Source: Leucobacter ruminantium (GTDB lineage Bacteria; Actinomycetota; Actinomycetes; Actinomycetales; Microbacteriaceae). From it: a DNA stretch of 64,000 nucleotides. The position numbers were made by a program, and so were the translations under genes. Shown here in pieces: positions 34,773 to 43,749 of the stretch (its first letter is position 1; every line of letters begins with the position of its first letter). The notes beneath the pieces are model-generated. The model did no database searches, was not told the DNA's origin, and worked only from the letters and a program-made list of their open reading frames with translations. Location: positions 38,382 through 102,381 of the forward strand of contig NZ_JAGDYL010000014.1 in assembly GCF_017565705.1 (NCBI RefSeq), in the 5' to 3' direction.

Positions 34773-36842
34773 TCACTCGCATGCCTGACGCACCGTCCGC
34801 GTGCCGCCCGGCACGACGTAGGTCGCGGTGCACTCTGCTTCGGTACGCACGAACCCGCTGCGGAGCAAGCCACCGATGCGTCCCGTGGTGATCTGAGCCA
34901 CACTGCTCAGGGACTGAGTGTCGACATCCAGATATCCGTGCCCGACTGACGCTGCAGTGCCGACCAGATCGCGTTTCTCCTGCTCTCCGATGATCGAGTG
35001 CCCGTTCGTTGGCAGCAGCCCACGAGCGGGGTCTCCGTCGGATGAGAACGACAACCCTCCGCCGTACACGGGGCTCCGCTGCTCCAAGCCGAACAGGCCC
35101 AGCGCGTCGGGGTTGGGCTGACCGCGGCCCGACAGCCCCGCCCCCGACGGCGCGAGATAGTCCTGCGACGCATGTGTCGTATAGATCGCCGGCTGGCCCG
35201 GAGCAGACTCCTGTACCCGCAGCACATCGTAGGAGGACACCCGAACCGTGTCGAGGCCCGCGGAAGCGATCAGCGTCAGGGTGGTGACGGGGTGCTTCAC
35301 GAGGGTCAGGGCGATCGTCGCGGTCGTCGTACCGTACGAGTGCGCGATCACGTTCACAGCGGGGACTCCCAATAGTCCGGCAGCACGAGCCGCGTAGTTG
35401 CCGTCGAGTTCGGCCGCGAAACGCGGCGCGCCGGTCTGCGCGGCTTTCGAGAAAAGCACTCCGCCGGCGTTCGCGGAGTCCCCCAGGTCGGGGGTGTCGT
35501 AGCCGAGCCAGGCGATGACCGACGATTGCCCACCGAACCCCGCCACACCGCTCTGCGCCGCGTACAGGTTGCGGCTCGCGATATCCCAGCCCTCGAGCGC
35601 GAGGTGCGCGTCGCTCTCCATGCCGGGAACGGCCCAGGTCGTGTGCGTCGCGGCATCGGAGTCGCCGTAGCCCACCGCGGCCTTGGGCACCGCTCCGGTG
35701 AGGTCCAGCGCGACCACCTGGATGGGAGGGCGTCCTCCTCCATGGATGCGCGCATCTTCGGCCTCCCGCCGCAGGACTTCCTGCACCTGCGCCATCAGTT
35801 GCAACTGTTCGGCCGACAGTTGCCCGGGGTGCGCGGCGTAGAACCTGACCATCTCGCGATTCGCACGATCGCGGGCTCCGAAGGGCAGACCGGGCAGGTT
35901 GCCGATCACCCAGGGGACCTCGCGGATGAGCTGTTCCCTGGTGGCCTCTTCGAGCGTTCCCCACCATGCGGCGACCGCCGCGGGGTCGGCCGGAGCATCC
36001 CACGCGGTCGAACCGTCGCCTCCGGGGAACAGCCCCGCGAGGCCCGAGTGACGCTTCGCGACCTCGCCCGGGGCGATAGTCTTACCCCACAGCTCACCGG
36101 AGATGGCGTGGGCGATCGTGTATTTCGGCCCGGGGCCGCCCGGCCCGGAACCCACGCTGATGAGATGGCCGATCGGCGTGTTCCGGAGCATCGAGACCAA
36201 CGCATTCTCGACGGTCCTGCGCTCGTCGAGCAGAGCGGACCAGGTGGCACGATCGCTCTCGATCCCGTCGCGAGCGCCGATCCAGGACGTCACCGCTCGT
36301 CGCCACTCCTCCTCGTGGGCCACGGCGACGGCACGGCGTGCGGCGTCGCGTTCCAGCGCGTCCATGCCCCCCGCGCGCGCAGGATCGAGCACCGGGGTCG
36401 GCATCGCCGTGGAGGGCGGGGCGTCCCACGACATCGCCACCCGGCACCGGATCTGAGCCGCAATGCCCTCGATCGCCGAGGACTCGGCGCGGATCACGCC
36501 GAGGTGACGGTCAACGCTGTCTTGCACCGCCCGCGCACGCTTATGGATCCCCTCGACCTCGGAGGAGTACGTGACGAACCCCTGCTTCGCAGAGTCGGCG
36601 CTCTCCTTCAGCCGCGTCGCGCCCGTCTGCAGCGCCGCGTCGAGCTTCGACCGGTACTTCTGCACGGCTTCGCCCTGCCCGCCCGAAAGCTGCGACGAGG
36701 CAGCGAGCAGGTAGGCGCTGTACGACACGCAGTCGTCGGAGACATCGCCCGAGAACGACGCAGCCTGATCGATCGAGTCGATATCGCCCTTGATGGGCGT
36801 CTCGCCTGACAGCACCTCGGCGAAGCCACCCGGCACCATCAT
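34773..36842 (-). CDS. WXG-like / DUF1023 alpha-beta hydrolase, candidate type VII effector
   Basis: 689 residues. The first ~230 are helical, resembling ESX/LXG-type secretion domains (KYRSKLDAALQTGATRLKES). The C-terminal half is a DUF1023 alpha/beta hydrolase: nucleophile Ser near residue 500 in NVIAHSYGTTT, an upstream strand VIAWLGYDTP, and a likely catalytic His in TNGHSI or VGHGYLD. DUF1023 proteins are esterase/lipase-like. No signal peptide is seen, so export would need the type VII system. It overlaps the 101-residue helical protein (ATGA) and is followed by the lipoprotein. Candidate secreted toxin or cell-wall/lipid-modifying enzyme. Confidence 0.85.
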   Translation of the reverse strand: MMVPGGFAEVLSGETPIKGDIDSIDQAASFSGDVSDDCVSYSAYLLAASSQLSGGQGEAVQKYRSKLDAALQTGATRLKESADSAKQGFVTYSSEVEGIHKRARAVQDSVDRHLGVIRAESSAIEGIAAQIRCRVAMSWDAPPSTAMPTPVLDPARAGGMDALERDAARRAVAVAHEEEWRRAVTSWIGARDGIESDRATWSALLDERRTVENALVSMLRNTPIGHLISVGSGPGGPGPKYTIAHAISGELWGKTIAPGEVAKRHSGLAGLFPGGDGSTAWDAPADPAAVAAWWGTLEEATREQLIREVPWVIGNLPGLPFGARDRANREMVRFYAAHPGQLSAEQLQLMAQVQEVLRREAEDARIHGGGRPPIQVVALDLTGAVPKAAVGYGDSDAATHTTWAVPGMESDAHLALEGWDIASRNLYAAQSGVAGFGGQSSVIAWLGYDTPDLGDSANAGGVLFSKAAQTGAPRFAAELDGNYAARAAGLLGVPAVNVIAHSYGTTTATIALTLVKHPVTTLTLIASAGLDTVRVSSYDVLRVQESAPGQPAIYTTHASQDYLAPSGAGLSGRGQPNPDALGLFGLEQRSPVYGGGLSFSSDGDPARGLLPTNGHSIIGEQEKRDLVGTAASVGHGYLDVDTQSLSSVAQITTGRIGGLLRSGFVRTEAECTATYVVPGGTRTVRQACE

Positions 36843-37144
36843 GAGCTCTTCCCCCGCACCGCGAAGCCCGCGCTCAGCGAGGACGCGAGCGACGCGTCGA
36901 GTGCGCTCACCTCCTGCATCATGGATCGCAGGCCCTGGCCCGCCGACCTCCCGGCGTCGGCGAGCGAAGCCCGCCCCACCTGCATACCTCGCAAGAAGAG
37001 GTCGATCTCGCCTGCGATATCCGTCAGGCTCTCGAAGCCACCCGCCGGTCGCGGCGCATTGCCGTCGACCATGCAGTCGGAGCCCGTCACGATATGCCCG
37101 ATCGCGCCTTCGAGCACCGCGTCCGAGACTAATAGATCAGCCAT
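36839..37144 (-). CDS. Small helical WXG100-like partner protein
   Basis: 101 residues from the ATG at 37144; the open frame upstream has no site. It is predicted to be helical (LTDIAGEIDLFLRGMQVGRA, GLRSMMQEVSALDASLASSL), with no signal peptide and no WXG triplet. It overlaps the DUF1023 gene by 4 nt, which suggests a 1:1 partner or chaperone for the effector's helical N-terminus, as with Lap-type or ESX-associated small proteins. The assignment is by size, helicity and position, not by a confirmed family. Confidence 0.72.
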   Translation of the reverse strand: MADLLVSDAVLEGAIGHIVTGSDCMVDGNAPRPAGGFESLTDIAGEIDLFLRGMQVGRASLADAGRSAGQGLRSMMQEVSALDASLASSLSAGFAVRGKSS

Positions 37145-37227
37145 CACAGCCTCATCTCGCTCATATGCGTTCGCATGAGGGGAGCGGCGCGCCGAACGCA
37201 CCACCCGCTCTTCTGCGAAAGCTCGGA

Positions 37228-37521
37228 TCAGTTGATGCGCGACGCGATCTGCGCGTCCATGTCGCGCATCGCGGACGAGGTCTGCGTGAGGAAGCTCTGA
37301 ATCTCGGTGAGCTTCTCGATCACGGTGTTCGCGCTCGCCGTGTACTGCTGATACGCGTCGTTGAAGCGCACCGAGGCCTGGTCGGTGACGAAGCCGGAGG
37401 AGACGAGCGAGCCGATCTGCTGCTGCAGCGACTGCAGCTTCTGCGTGATCTCATCTCGCCCGGCCCCGAGTTGGATGGCGGATTGCTCGATCTCGGCGTA
37501 CGAAACCTTGATATTCGACAT
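37228..37521 (-). CDS. WXG100-family (EsxA-like) protein
   Basis: 97 residues; the ATG at 37521 is chosen because the sequence begins MSNIKVSYAEIEQSA with GGAGA upstream. Two helices separated by SSGFVT. The usual W-x-G turn is replaced by S-G-F, so the Trp is missing. The helix after it carries F.DAYQQY. A later FLTQTSSAMRDMDAQIASRI helix ends the protein. EsxA-type proteins are secreted as dimers and help open the type VII channel. First gene of the locus. Confidence 0.85.
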   Translation of the reverse strand: MSNIKVSYAEIEQSAIQLGAGRDEITQKLQSLQQQIGSLVSSGFVTDQASVRFNDAYQQYTASANTVIEKLTEIQSFLTQTSSAMRDMDAQIASRIN

Positions 37522-37792
37522 GCTGGCTCTCCGTTCGTTCTCGTTTCGCGAAGAGCCCCCAAGATTCGCGTCGGATGCGGTATCCATCACCACTGCTGCG
37601 GTGTGTGAATGAGGCTACCGCCACGACACCGCAATCGAGCAAGGTTGATTCCCAAAATGTGAATAACTACTCCATTGCGGTCCCAAAAAAACCACCCTGT
37701 GGAGGGACGTCGCTCCGGCGCCGACCGCACGGAGGAGCAGAACGGCTCCCCCGGCCGAAGCCGGAGGAGCCGTGGAGCGAGCGCAGCGAAGG
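37522..37792. promoter_or_regulatory. AT-rich promoter region of the type VII locus
   Basis: 271 bp without a gene. 37630-37690 is AT-rich compared with the rest (e.g. TTCCCAAAATGTGAATAACT) and lies upstream of the minus-strand WXG100 gene, so it probably holds the locus promoter; no box can be assigned with certainty. The rest is the proS terminator region. Confidence 0.5.
37742..37773 (-). terminator. proS terminator hairpin
   Basis: ACGGCTCC...GGAGCCGT outer arms with CCCCGGC/GCCGGAGG inside (one mismatch or bulge), about 20 bp beyond the proS stop on the minus strand. GC-rich and lacking a T run. Confidence 0.6.
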
Positions 37793-39580
37793 TCACGCGA
37801 ACAGCGCGGGCACCTCGTCGAGGGAGACCTTGTCCTTCGTCCCGGCGGCGCGATCCCACACCTCGGCGAAGCCCTCGGCGGCATCGCGGCCCACGACCAC
37901 GACGCGGGGCACGCCCAGCAGCTCGGCATCGCCGAACTTCACGCCAGGCGACACCTTGGGACGGTCGTCGAACAGCACCTCGCTGCCGGAGACGGAGAGC
38001 GCCGAGACGAGCGCCTCGGCCTTCTCGAACACGATCGGATCCTTGCCCGTGGCGACGACGTGCACGTCGAACGGTGCGATCTCGCGCGGCCAGACGAGGC
38101 CGCGGTCGTCGTGGTTGAGCTCCGCCAGCGCCGCCATGATGCGGGTGACGCCGATGCCGTAGGAGCCCATCGTCACGGTGACGAGCTTGCCGTTCTCGTC
38201 GAGCACCTTGAGGCCGAGCGCCTCCGCGTACTTGCGGCCGAGCTGGAAGACGTGGCCGATCTCCATGCCGCGGGCGAGCGACACGGGGCCGGAGCCATCG
38301 GGGGCGGGGTCACCATCGCGCACGGTGGCGACGTCGACCACACCGTCGGCGGTGAAGTCGCGTCCGGCGACCAGGTGCGCGATGTGCTTCTCGTGCTCGT
38401 TGGCGCCGGTCACCCAGGCGGTGCCGTCGACGATGCGCGGATCGAGCAGGAAGCGGATACCCGAGGATCCCTCGAGCCCCAGAACCGGGGAGGCTCCGCC
38501 CGAGCCGTCGATCAGCACCGGGCCGATGTACCCCTTGACCAAAGCCGGGTTCGCCGCGAAATCCTCGGCGGTGGCCGGCTCGACCTCGCAGTTCGGGAAG
38601 GCCACCTCGACTCGCTTCATATCGGCGTCGCGGTCGCCGGGGATGCCGATGGCGACGAGCTCGCGCTCGCCCTCCAGCGAGGTCACCGCGAACACGAGGC
38701 ACTTGAGCGTGTCGGCAGCATTCCACTCGCGCCCGTCGGAGCGGGGAAGCGCCCTGTTGGTGTGCGCGACGAGCGTGTCGATCGTCGGCGTATCGGGCGA
38801 ATCGAAGACGAGCGCGGAGGGCATCGCGGCGATCTCCTCGGCCGAAGCGGCCGCGGGCACGGGAGAGCGGTAGGCCTCGACGTTGGCCGCGTAGCCGCCC
38901 TCGCTGCGCACGAAGGTGTCCTCGCCGATCGCGATCGGCAGCAGGAACTCCTCGGAGCGCGAGCCGCCCATGGCGCCGGCGTCGGCCGACACGATCACGT
39001 ACTCGAGGCCGAGGCGCGAGAAGATGCGCTCGTAAGCATCGCGCTGCTTCTGGTACGAGGCGGCGAGGCCCTCGTCCGACACGTCGAAGGAGTAGGCGTC
39101 CTTCATCGTGAACTCGCGGCCGCGCAGGAGGCCCGCCCGGGGACGCGCCTCGTCGCGGTACTTGTCCTGGATCTGGTAGAGCGCCAGCGGCAGCTCCTTG
39201 TACGAGGAGATGATGTCCTTCACCATCAGGGTGAAGACCTCCTCGTGCGTGGGCGCGAGCAGGTAGTCGGCGCCGTGACGATCCTGCAGGCGGAAGAGGG
39301 CGTCGCCGTACTCCTCCCAGCGGCCCGTCGCCTCGTAGGGCTCGCGCGGCAGCAGTGCGGGGAAGTGCACCTCGTGCGCTCCGGCGGCGGCCATCTCCTC
39401 GCGGATGATCTGCTCGATCCTGCCTTTCACGCGCAGGCCCAGCGGCATCCAGCCGAAGACGCCCGGCGCCTGGCGCCGGATGTAGCCGGCGCGCACGAGC
39501 AGCTTGTGGCTGTCCACCTCGGCATCGGCCGGGTCTTCGCGCAGGGTCTTCAGGAAGTAGGAGCTGAGACGGGTAATCAC
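37793..39580 (-). CDS. proS: Prolyl-tRNA synthetase
   Basis: 595 residues, the bacterial-type enzyme with an editing (YbaK-like) insertion at about 225-395 between motifs 2 and 3. Class II motifs: motif 1 around [20 protein letters not shown], motif 2 [20 protein letters not shown], motif 3 [16 protein letters not shown]-terminal anticodon-binding domain follows. It charges tRNA-Pro. It is the usual first gene before rimP-nusA in actinobacteria; here about 8.9 kb separates its stop from the upstream end of nusA. Confidence 0.96.
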   Translation of the reverse strand: MITRLSSYFLKTLREDPADAEVDSHKLLVRAGYIRRQAPGVFGWMPLGLRVKGRIEQIIREEMAAAGAHEVHFPALLPREPYEATGRWEEYGDALFRLQDRHGADYLLAPTHEEVFTLMVKDIISSYKELPLALYQIQDKYRDEARPRAGLLRGREFTMKDAYSFDVSDEGLAASYQKQRDAYERIFSRLGLEYVIVSADAGAMGGSRSEEFLLPIAIGEDTFVRSEGGYAANVEAYRSPVPAAASAEEIAAMPSALVFDSPDTPTIDTLVAHTNRALPRSDGREWNAADTLKCLVFAVTSLEGERELVAIGIPGDRDADMKRVEVAFPNCEVEPATAEDFAANPALVKGYIGPVLIDGSGGASPVLGLEGSSGIRFLLDPRIVDGTAWVTGANEHEKHIAHLVAGRDFTADGVVDVATVRDGDPAPDGSGPVSLARGMEIGHVFQLGRKYAEALGLKVLDENGKLVTVTMGSYGIGVTRIMAALAELNHDDRGLVWPREIAPFDVHVVATGKDPIVFEKAEALVSALSVSGSEVLFDDRPKVSPGVKFGDAELLGVPRVVVVGRDAAEGFAEVWDRAAGTKDKVSLDEVPALFA

Positions 39581-39651
39581 CCCACCATGCTAGTCCTTCG
39601 GGCCGGCGCCGACGGCCCCGCGACGTCGGGGATTCCTTCTACCCTGGGTGC

Positions 39652-41310
39652 ATGAGAACTCTGCGCTGGGCCGCGCCGACTGCCGTGATCGCGGTCGCAT
39701 TCGCCCTGCGGTTCTGGGCGCTGGAGCGGCCGGGAGTGCTCGTATTCGACGAGCTGTACTACGTGCGCGACGCGATCAGCCAGCTGGCGCACGGCTTCCC
39801 GACCGTGTGGCCGGACGACGACCCCGATATGAGCGGGGCGCGGGCGACGTCGTTCACCGACGATCCCTCGTACGCGGTGCATCCGCCGCTCGGCAAGTGG
39901 CTGATCGGCCTCGGCGTGCTGTTGTTCGGCGCGGGCGACGGCTGGGGCTGGCGCAGCGCAGCTGCGCTCGCGGGTGTCGCGACGGTCGGCGTGACGATGC
40001 TGCTCGGGTACCGGCTCTCGCGCAGCCGAGTGATCGCCTGGACGGCGGGGCTGCTGCTCGCGATCGACGGCGTGCACGTGACGCTGAGCCGTGTGGCGCT
40101 GCTCGACGGCTTCCTCGCCTTCTTCGTCGCACTGGGGGCGTTGTTCGTGTGGCTGGATCAGGAGCGGATAGCGAGGGATCCCTCGCGCCCGATCGCCTGG
40201 CGCAGGCCGTGGCTGCTGGCCGCTGGCCTCGCGTTCGGCGCGGCCGCCGCGGTCAAGTGGTCCGGTCTCTACCCTCTCGCGTTCTTCCTGGTGCTGATCA
40301 CGGTGTGGGACGCGGCCGCGAGATTCCGCGAGGCGCGGGATCTTCGGGGACGGATGCACCGAGGTTCTTCGGATCCGGTGGTTGCGCACGCCCGGCAGCC
40401 CCGGCCCCTGCTCGGCTCGGCGCTGCAGGCCGCGGTGACGGCGGCGATCGCGCTGCCCGTCGCATTGCTCGCCTACGTCGCGAGCTGGGCTGGATGGATC
40501 GCCTCGCCCGGCGGATGGGGCCGCACCCCCGGCGTGCCTTGGCCGGTGGCGCTGTGGCGCTATCACGCGGAGATGCTCGCCTGGCACGGCACGCTCTCGG
40601 CCCCGCATCCCTACCAGGCCCACCCGTTCACCTGGCCCCTCGCGCTACGGCCGACGGCCATGTACGAGATCGGCTGGGGCCCGGATCAGGGCTGCGACTG
40701 GTCGGCATGCGTGTCGGGCATCACGCCGCTGCCGAACCCGCTCGTGACCTGGGCCGGGGTCGCCGCGCTGTGGGCGCTCGCCTGGCTGGCGCTGCGCGCG
40801 ACCCGAACGGCCCGAGGTGCCGCGGCTGTTCCGGGAACCGCGGTGACGGGGAGTGCTGCTGCGGGGAATGCTGCGGCGGAAAGCACTGTGGCGAGAAGCA
40901 CGGCCGCGGCGAGGGATCCCCTCATCGCAGCGAGCGTGTTCGTGATCGTCGGGTATCTGTCGGGGTGGCTGCCGTGGCTGCTGACGTTCTCGCGCTCGGC
41001 GGTATTCCAGTTCTACGCCGTGGTGCTCACACCGTTCTCGGCGCTGGCACTCGCGCTCGTACTGGGCGTGCTGTGCGGGATCCGAGTCCGGGGTCCCGGC
41101 TCGGGGCCCGCACCGAGCATGGCCGACGCAGGCGTGAACCCGCCAGCCGCGAGCGACGACGCGGACGCGCTGCGGGGCCGGAGGGCGGCGGTGGCGTGCT
41201 TCCTCTCCGTAGCGGTGGTGCTGGCGCTGCTCTTCTTCCCCGTGTGGACGGGGATGCCGGTCGCGGAGTGGTTCTGGCAGGCGCACATGTGGCTGCCCGG
41301 TTGGAGCTGA
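39652..41310 (+). CDS. pmt: Protein O-mannosyltransferase (PMT family)
   Basis: 552 residues, about ten to eleven membrane helices. A GT39 enzyme that transfers mannose from polyprenyl-phosphate-mannose to secreted proteins on the outer face of the membrane. The first extracytoplasmic loop has the catalytic acidic pair in VFDELYYVRDA; the HPPLGKWLI and KWSGLYPL motifs are conserved PMT features. A low-complexity Ala/Thr/Ser insertion at about 395-425 and two GAGGGATC motif copies (ARDPS, ARDPL) lie in variable loops. Divergent from proS; no partner gene is near. Confidence 0.92.
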   Translation: MRTLRWAAPTAVIAVAFALRFWALERPGVLVFDELYYVRDAISQLAHGFPTVWPDDDPDMSGARATSFTDDPSYAVHPPLGKWLIGLGVLLFGAGDGWGWRSAAALAGVATVGVTMLLGYRLSRSRVIAWTAGLLLAIDGVHVTLSRVALLDGFLAFFVALGALFVWLDQERIARDPSRPIAWRRPWLLAAGLAFGAAAAVKWSGLYPLAFFLVLITVWDAAARFREARDLRGRMHRGSSDPVVAHARQPRPLLGSALQAAVTAAIALPVALLAYVASWAGWIASPGGWGRTPGVPWPVALWRYHAEMLAWHGTLSAPHPYQAHPFTWPLALRPTAMYEIGWGPDQGCDWSACVSGITPLPNPLVTWAGVAALWALAWLALRATRTARGAAAVPGTAVTGSAAAGNAAAESTVARSTAAARDPLIAASVFVIVGYLSGWLPWLLTFSRSAVFQFYAVVLTPFSALALALVLGVLCGIRVRGPGSGPAPSMADAGVNPPAASDDADALRGRRAAVACFLSVAVVLALLFFPVWTGMPVAEWFWQAHMWLPGWS

Positions 41311-41494
41311 GGCCGCCGGCTCAGCGGCGTGCCCGCCGCCTCACCCGCACCGCGTCGACTTGACGCAAAGCGACCTCAACCGGCGGGATGAGCACAGATC
41401 GGATCAAGTCGATGACGGGCGACGCGACGGGCGGATCTCAGGAGCGCTCCGCGCCGTGCCGAGCCGCGCTCGCGCCGCGCCCCGAGCAGCCGCG
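41311..41494. other. Short intergenic region
   Basis: 184 bp between convergent pmt and the LuxR-type regulator. No gene, RNA or clear palindrome is visible beyond scattered GC-rich short hairpins. Confidence 0.5.
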
Positions 41495-42163
41495 TTACAG
41501 GAGACGGCGGGAGAGCGCCCAGGCCGTGAGCTCGTGCCGGTTCGACAGCTGCAGCTTGCGCAGCACGTTCGAGACGTGGGTCTCCACCGTCTTCACGGAG
41601 AGGAAGAGCTCCGAGGCGACCTCCTTGTAGGCGTAACCCCGGGCGATCATGCGCATGACCTCCTGCTCGCGGGCCGACAGTCTGTCGAGCTCGTCGTCGG
41701 CTGTCGCGGTCTCCCCGCCGCCGGTGCCGAAGGCGTCGAGCACGAAGCCGGCGAGGCGGGGCGAGAACACCGCGTCTCCCCCGTGCACCCGCGTCACCGC
41801 TGCGGTGACCTCGGCACCGGAGGCCGTCTTCGTGAGATAGCCGCGCGCCCCGGCACGGATGACGCTGACCACGTCGTCCGCTGCGTCCGAGACGCTCAGC
41901 GCGAGGAACCTCGTGCCGAAGAGCTCACGGCCGAGGCGCCGCAGCACCTCGGCCCCGCCGCCGCCCGACCCGCCGGGCAGATGGACGTCGAGCAGCACCA
42001 CATCGGGCGAGGTCTCCGTGATCGTGCGGATCGCCTGATCGACATCCGCGGCTTCCCCCACCACCTCGATCTCGTCCCCGAGCTCAGCCCGCAGGCCCCC
42101 GCGGAAGATCTGATGGTCGTCGACGATGACCACCCTGATCGCGGCACGGCCGGTCTCGCTCAT
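41495..42163 (-). CDS. NarL/LuxR-family response regulator (LiaR-like)
   Basis: 222 residues. Receiver domain with acidic pair (VDDH), phosphoacceptor Asp59 (VVLLDVHLPGG) and Lys in GYLTKTASG. A C-terminal LuxR-type HTH (LSAREQEVMRMIARGYAYKE ... VKTVETHVSNVLRKLQ) follows. Its start overlaps the kinase stop (ATGA, 42160-42163). With the PspC-containing kinase and the divergent PspC protein it forms a LiaFSR-like envelope-stress module. Confidence 0.93.
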   Translation of the reverse strand: MSETGRAAIRVVIVDDHQIFRGGLRAELGDEIEVVGEAADVDQAIRTITETSPDVVLLDVHLPGGSGGGGAEVLRRLGRELFGTRFLALSVSDAADDVVSVIRAGARGYLTKTASGAEVTAAVTRVHGGDAVFSPRLAGFVLDAFGTGGGETATADDELDRLSAREQEVMRMIARGYAYKEVASELFLSVKTVETHVSNVLRKLQLSNRHELTAWALSRRLL

Positions 42164-43635
42164 CCTCTGCTCCCGTTCTGCTCAGGGGCGCGCTCCTGCG
42201 CCCGATTCGATTCCGACGCGGGCCCCGATGCCGGTACTTGCACCGATGTCGACGCGGGCCCCGACGCCGGTTCCGGCACCGACCCCGGTTCCTCGAGCGG
42301 CATCGAGAGCCGCACCGACGTGCCCGCGCCGCCCGGCCCCGGCACGAATCTCGCGGTGCCGCCCGCGCGCTCCATGCGCCCCAGGATCGACTCGCGCACG
42401 CCCATCCGCCCCTCGGGCAGCGCACCGAGATCGAGGCCGGGACCCCGGTCGGTGACGTCGACGGAGATCCTGTGCCGACTCGCCTCGACGTAGACGGTGA
42501 CGTCGCCCCCCGCGTGCCTCGCCGCGTTGAGCATGGCCTCCCTGGCCGCGGCGACGATCGGCGACGGAGCCGTCGCGGAGTCGCCGAGTCCGACCCCGAT
42601 CACCTCGAATCGCACCGGGTGCGCCTCCTCGAGCGCCGCAGCGTGCTCGCGCAGCTCGGTGCCGACGGCCTCGCGCTGCGGCGCTCCCCCGTCTGCCGCG
42701 CGGAACAGCCACTCGCGCAGTTCCCGCTCCTGCCCGCGCGCGAGCCTGGCGACCTCGCTGCCCGGATCCGATCGCTGCTGGATCAGCGCGAGCGTCTGCA
42801 GCACCGAGTCGTGCAGGTGCGCGGCGATGTCGGAGCGTTCGGCCTCGCGCGCTCGCGCCGAACGCTCGGCGAGCAGTTCGCGGTTGAGCCGCAGCAGCCA
42901 CGGCGCGATCGCGAGCGCGACACCGCCGAGCACGGCAAGTGCAGCGGCGATCACCGTGAGCGCACTGGGCTCGCGCGCGGTGACGAAGAACATGAGCACG
43001 CCGACGGCCACGAGCGCGAGCGCGCCCAGCACGCGCGGGAGCTGATGGCGATCGGGGCGATCCCTGTCGGCGATCTGCCACCAGGTCAGCCCGACGCCGA
43101 CGAGCACCGCCAGCGCGGGCAGCACGAGCTCGAGGTTGATATGCACGCCGAGGCGCTCGAGCACGAGACCGGCGCCGGCGATGAGCAGACATGCCCCCAG
43201 CAGCAGTTCGGCGATCGGCCAGCGGCCCCGTGACGCCTCGCCTGAGCCTTCCCGGTGATCCGCGTCCGCTCCGCCCCGTTCCCCGGGCTCCGAGCTGCGC
43301 CGGTCCGTGACAGCTGCCCCCGCGGAGCCCGCAGCCGGCGCAGCCCACGGGGCGCCCTCGGTAGGCGCAGCGCCCGGAGGGCGCGATCCCTCGCCCGCAT
43401 CGGCCGGCCGGGTGAGGGCCCGGCGCAGCGGTACCACGCCTTCCGTCTCGCCCTCGCGCGGCACGGTCGCCCACAACCACAGGTAGAGCAGCGCACCGAA
43501 GCCGCCGAGCGCGGCGAACACGAGCGTGCCGATGCGCACGGCCCCGACCGGCAGCCCGAGATGTCGGGCGAGGCCGGCGCACACGCCCGCGAGGATGCGA
43601 TCCTCGAGCGGACGGGTGAGCGGCGGTCGTTCCAT
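42160..43635 (-). CDS. Sensor kinase with PspC domain (LiaS-like)
   Basis: 491 residues from the ATG at 43635. The N-terminal PspC domain (LEDRILAGVCAGLARHLGLP) is followed by a Pro/Ala/Gly-rich stretch, several membrane helices (about 155-270), the HisKA_3 phosphoacceptor His in AAHLHDSVLQTLAL, and HATPase with AREAMLNAARHAGG and DRGPGLDLG. The last ~45 residues are a Pro/Ala/Gly-rich tail. It probably autophosphorylates in response to membrane stress and passes the phosphate to the adjacent LuxR-type regulator. Confidence 0.9.
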   Translation of the reverse strand: MERPPLTRPLEDRILAGVCAGLARHLGLPVGAVRIGTLVFAALGGFGALLYLWLWATVPREGETEGVVPLRRALTRPADAGEGSRPPGAAPTEGAPWAAPAAGSAGAAVTDRRSSEPGERGGADADHREGSGEASRGRWPIAELLLGACLLIAGAGLVLERLGVHINLELVLPALAVLVGVGLTWWQIADRDRPDRHQLPRVLGALALVAVGVLMFFVTAREPSALTVIAAALAVLGGVALAIAPWLLRLNRELLAERSARAREAERSDIAAHLHDSVLQTLALIQQRSDPGSEVARLARGQERELREWLFRAADGGAPQREAVGTELREHAAALEEAHPVRFEVIGVGLGDSATAPSPIVAAAREAMLNAARHAGGDVTVYVEASRHRISVDVTDRGPGLDLGALPEGRMGVRESILGRMERAGGTARFVPGPGGAGTSVRLSMPLEEPGSVPEPASGPASTSVQVPASGPASESNRAQERAPEQNGSRG

Positions 43636-43749
43636 GTCTCCATCCAAGCAGCAACGACCGGAATCGGGGGTCTCCCCTGGCAAAGCTCAGGGTCGGGTCA
43701 GGGTGATCCCCGATGGCGGTGCCCGCGGTGCCCGGCCAGACTCGAAGAC

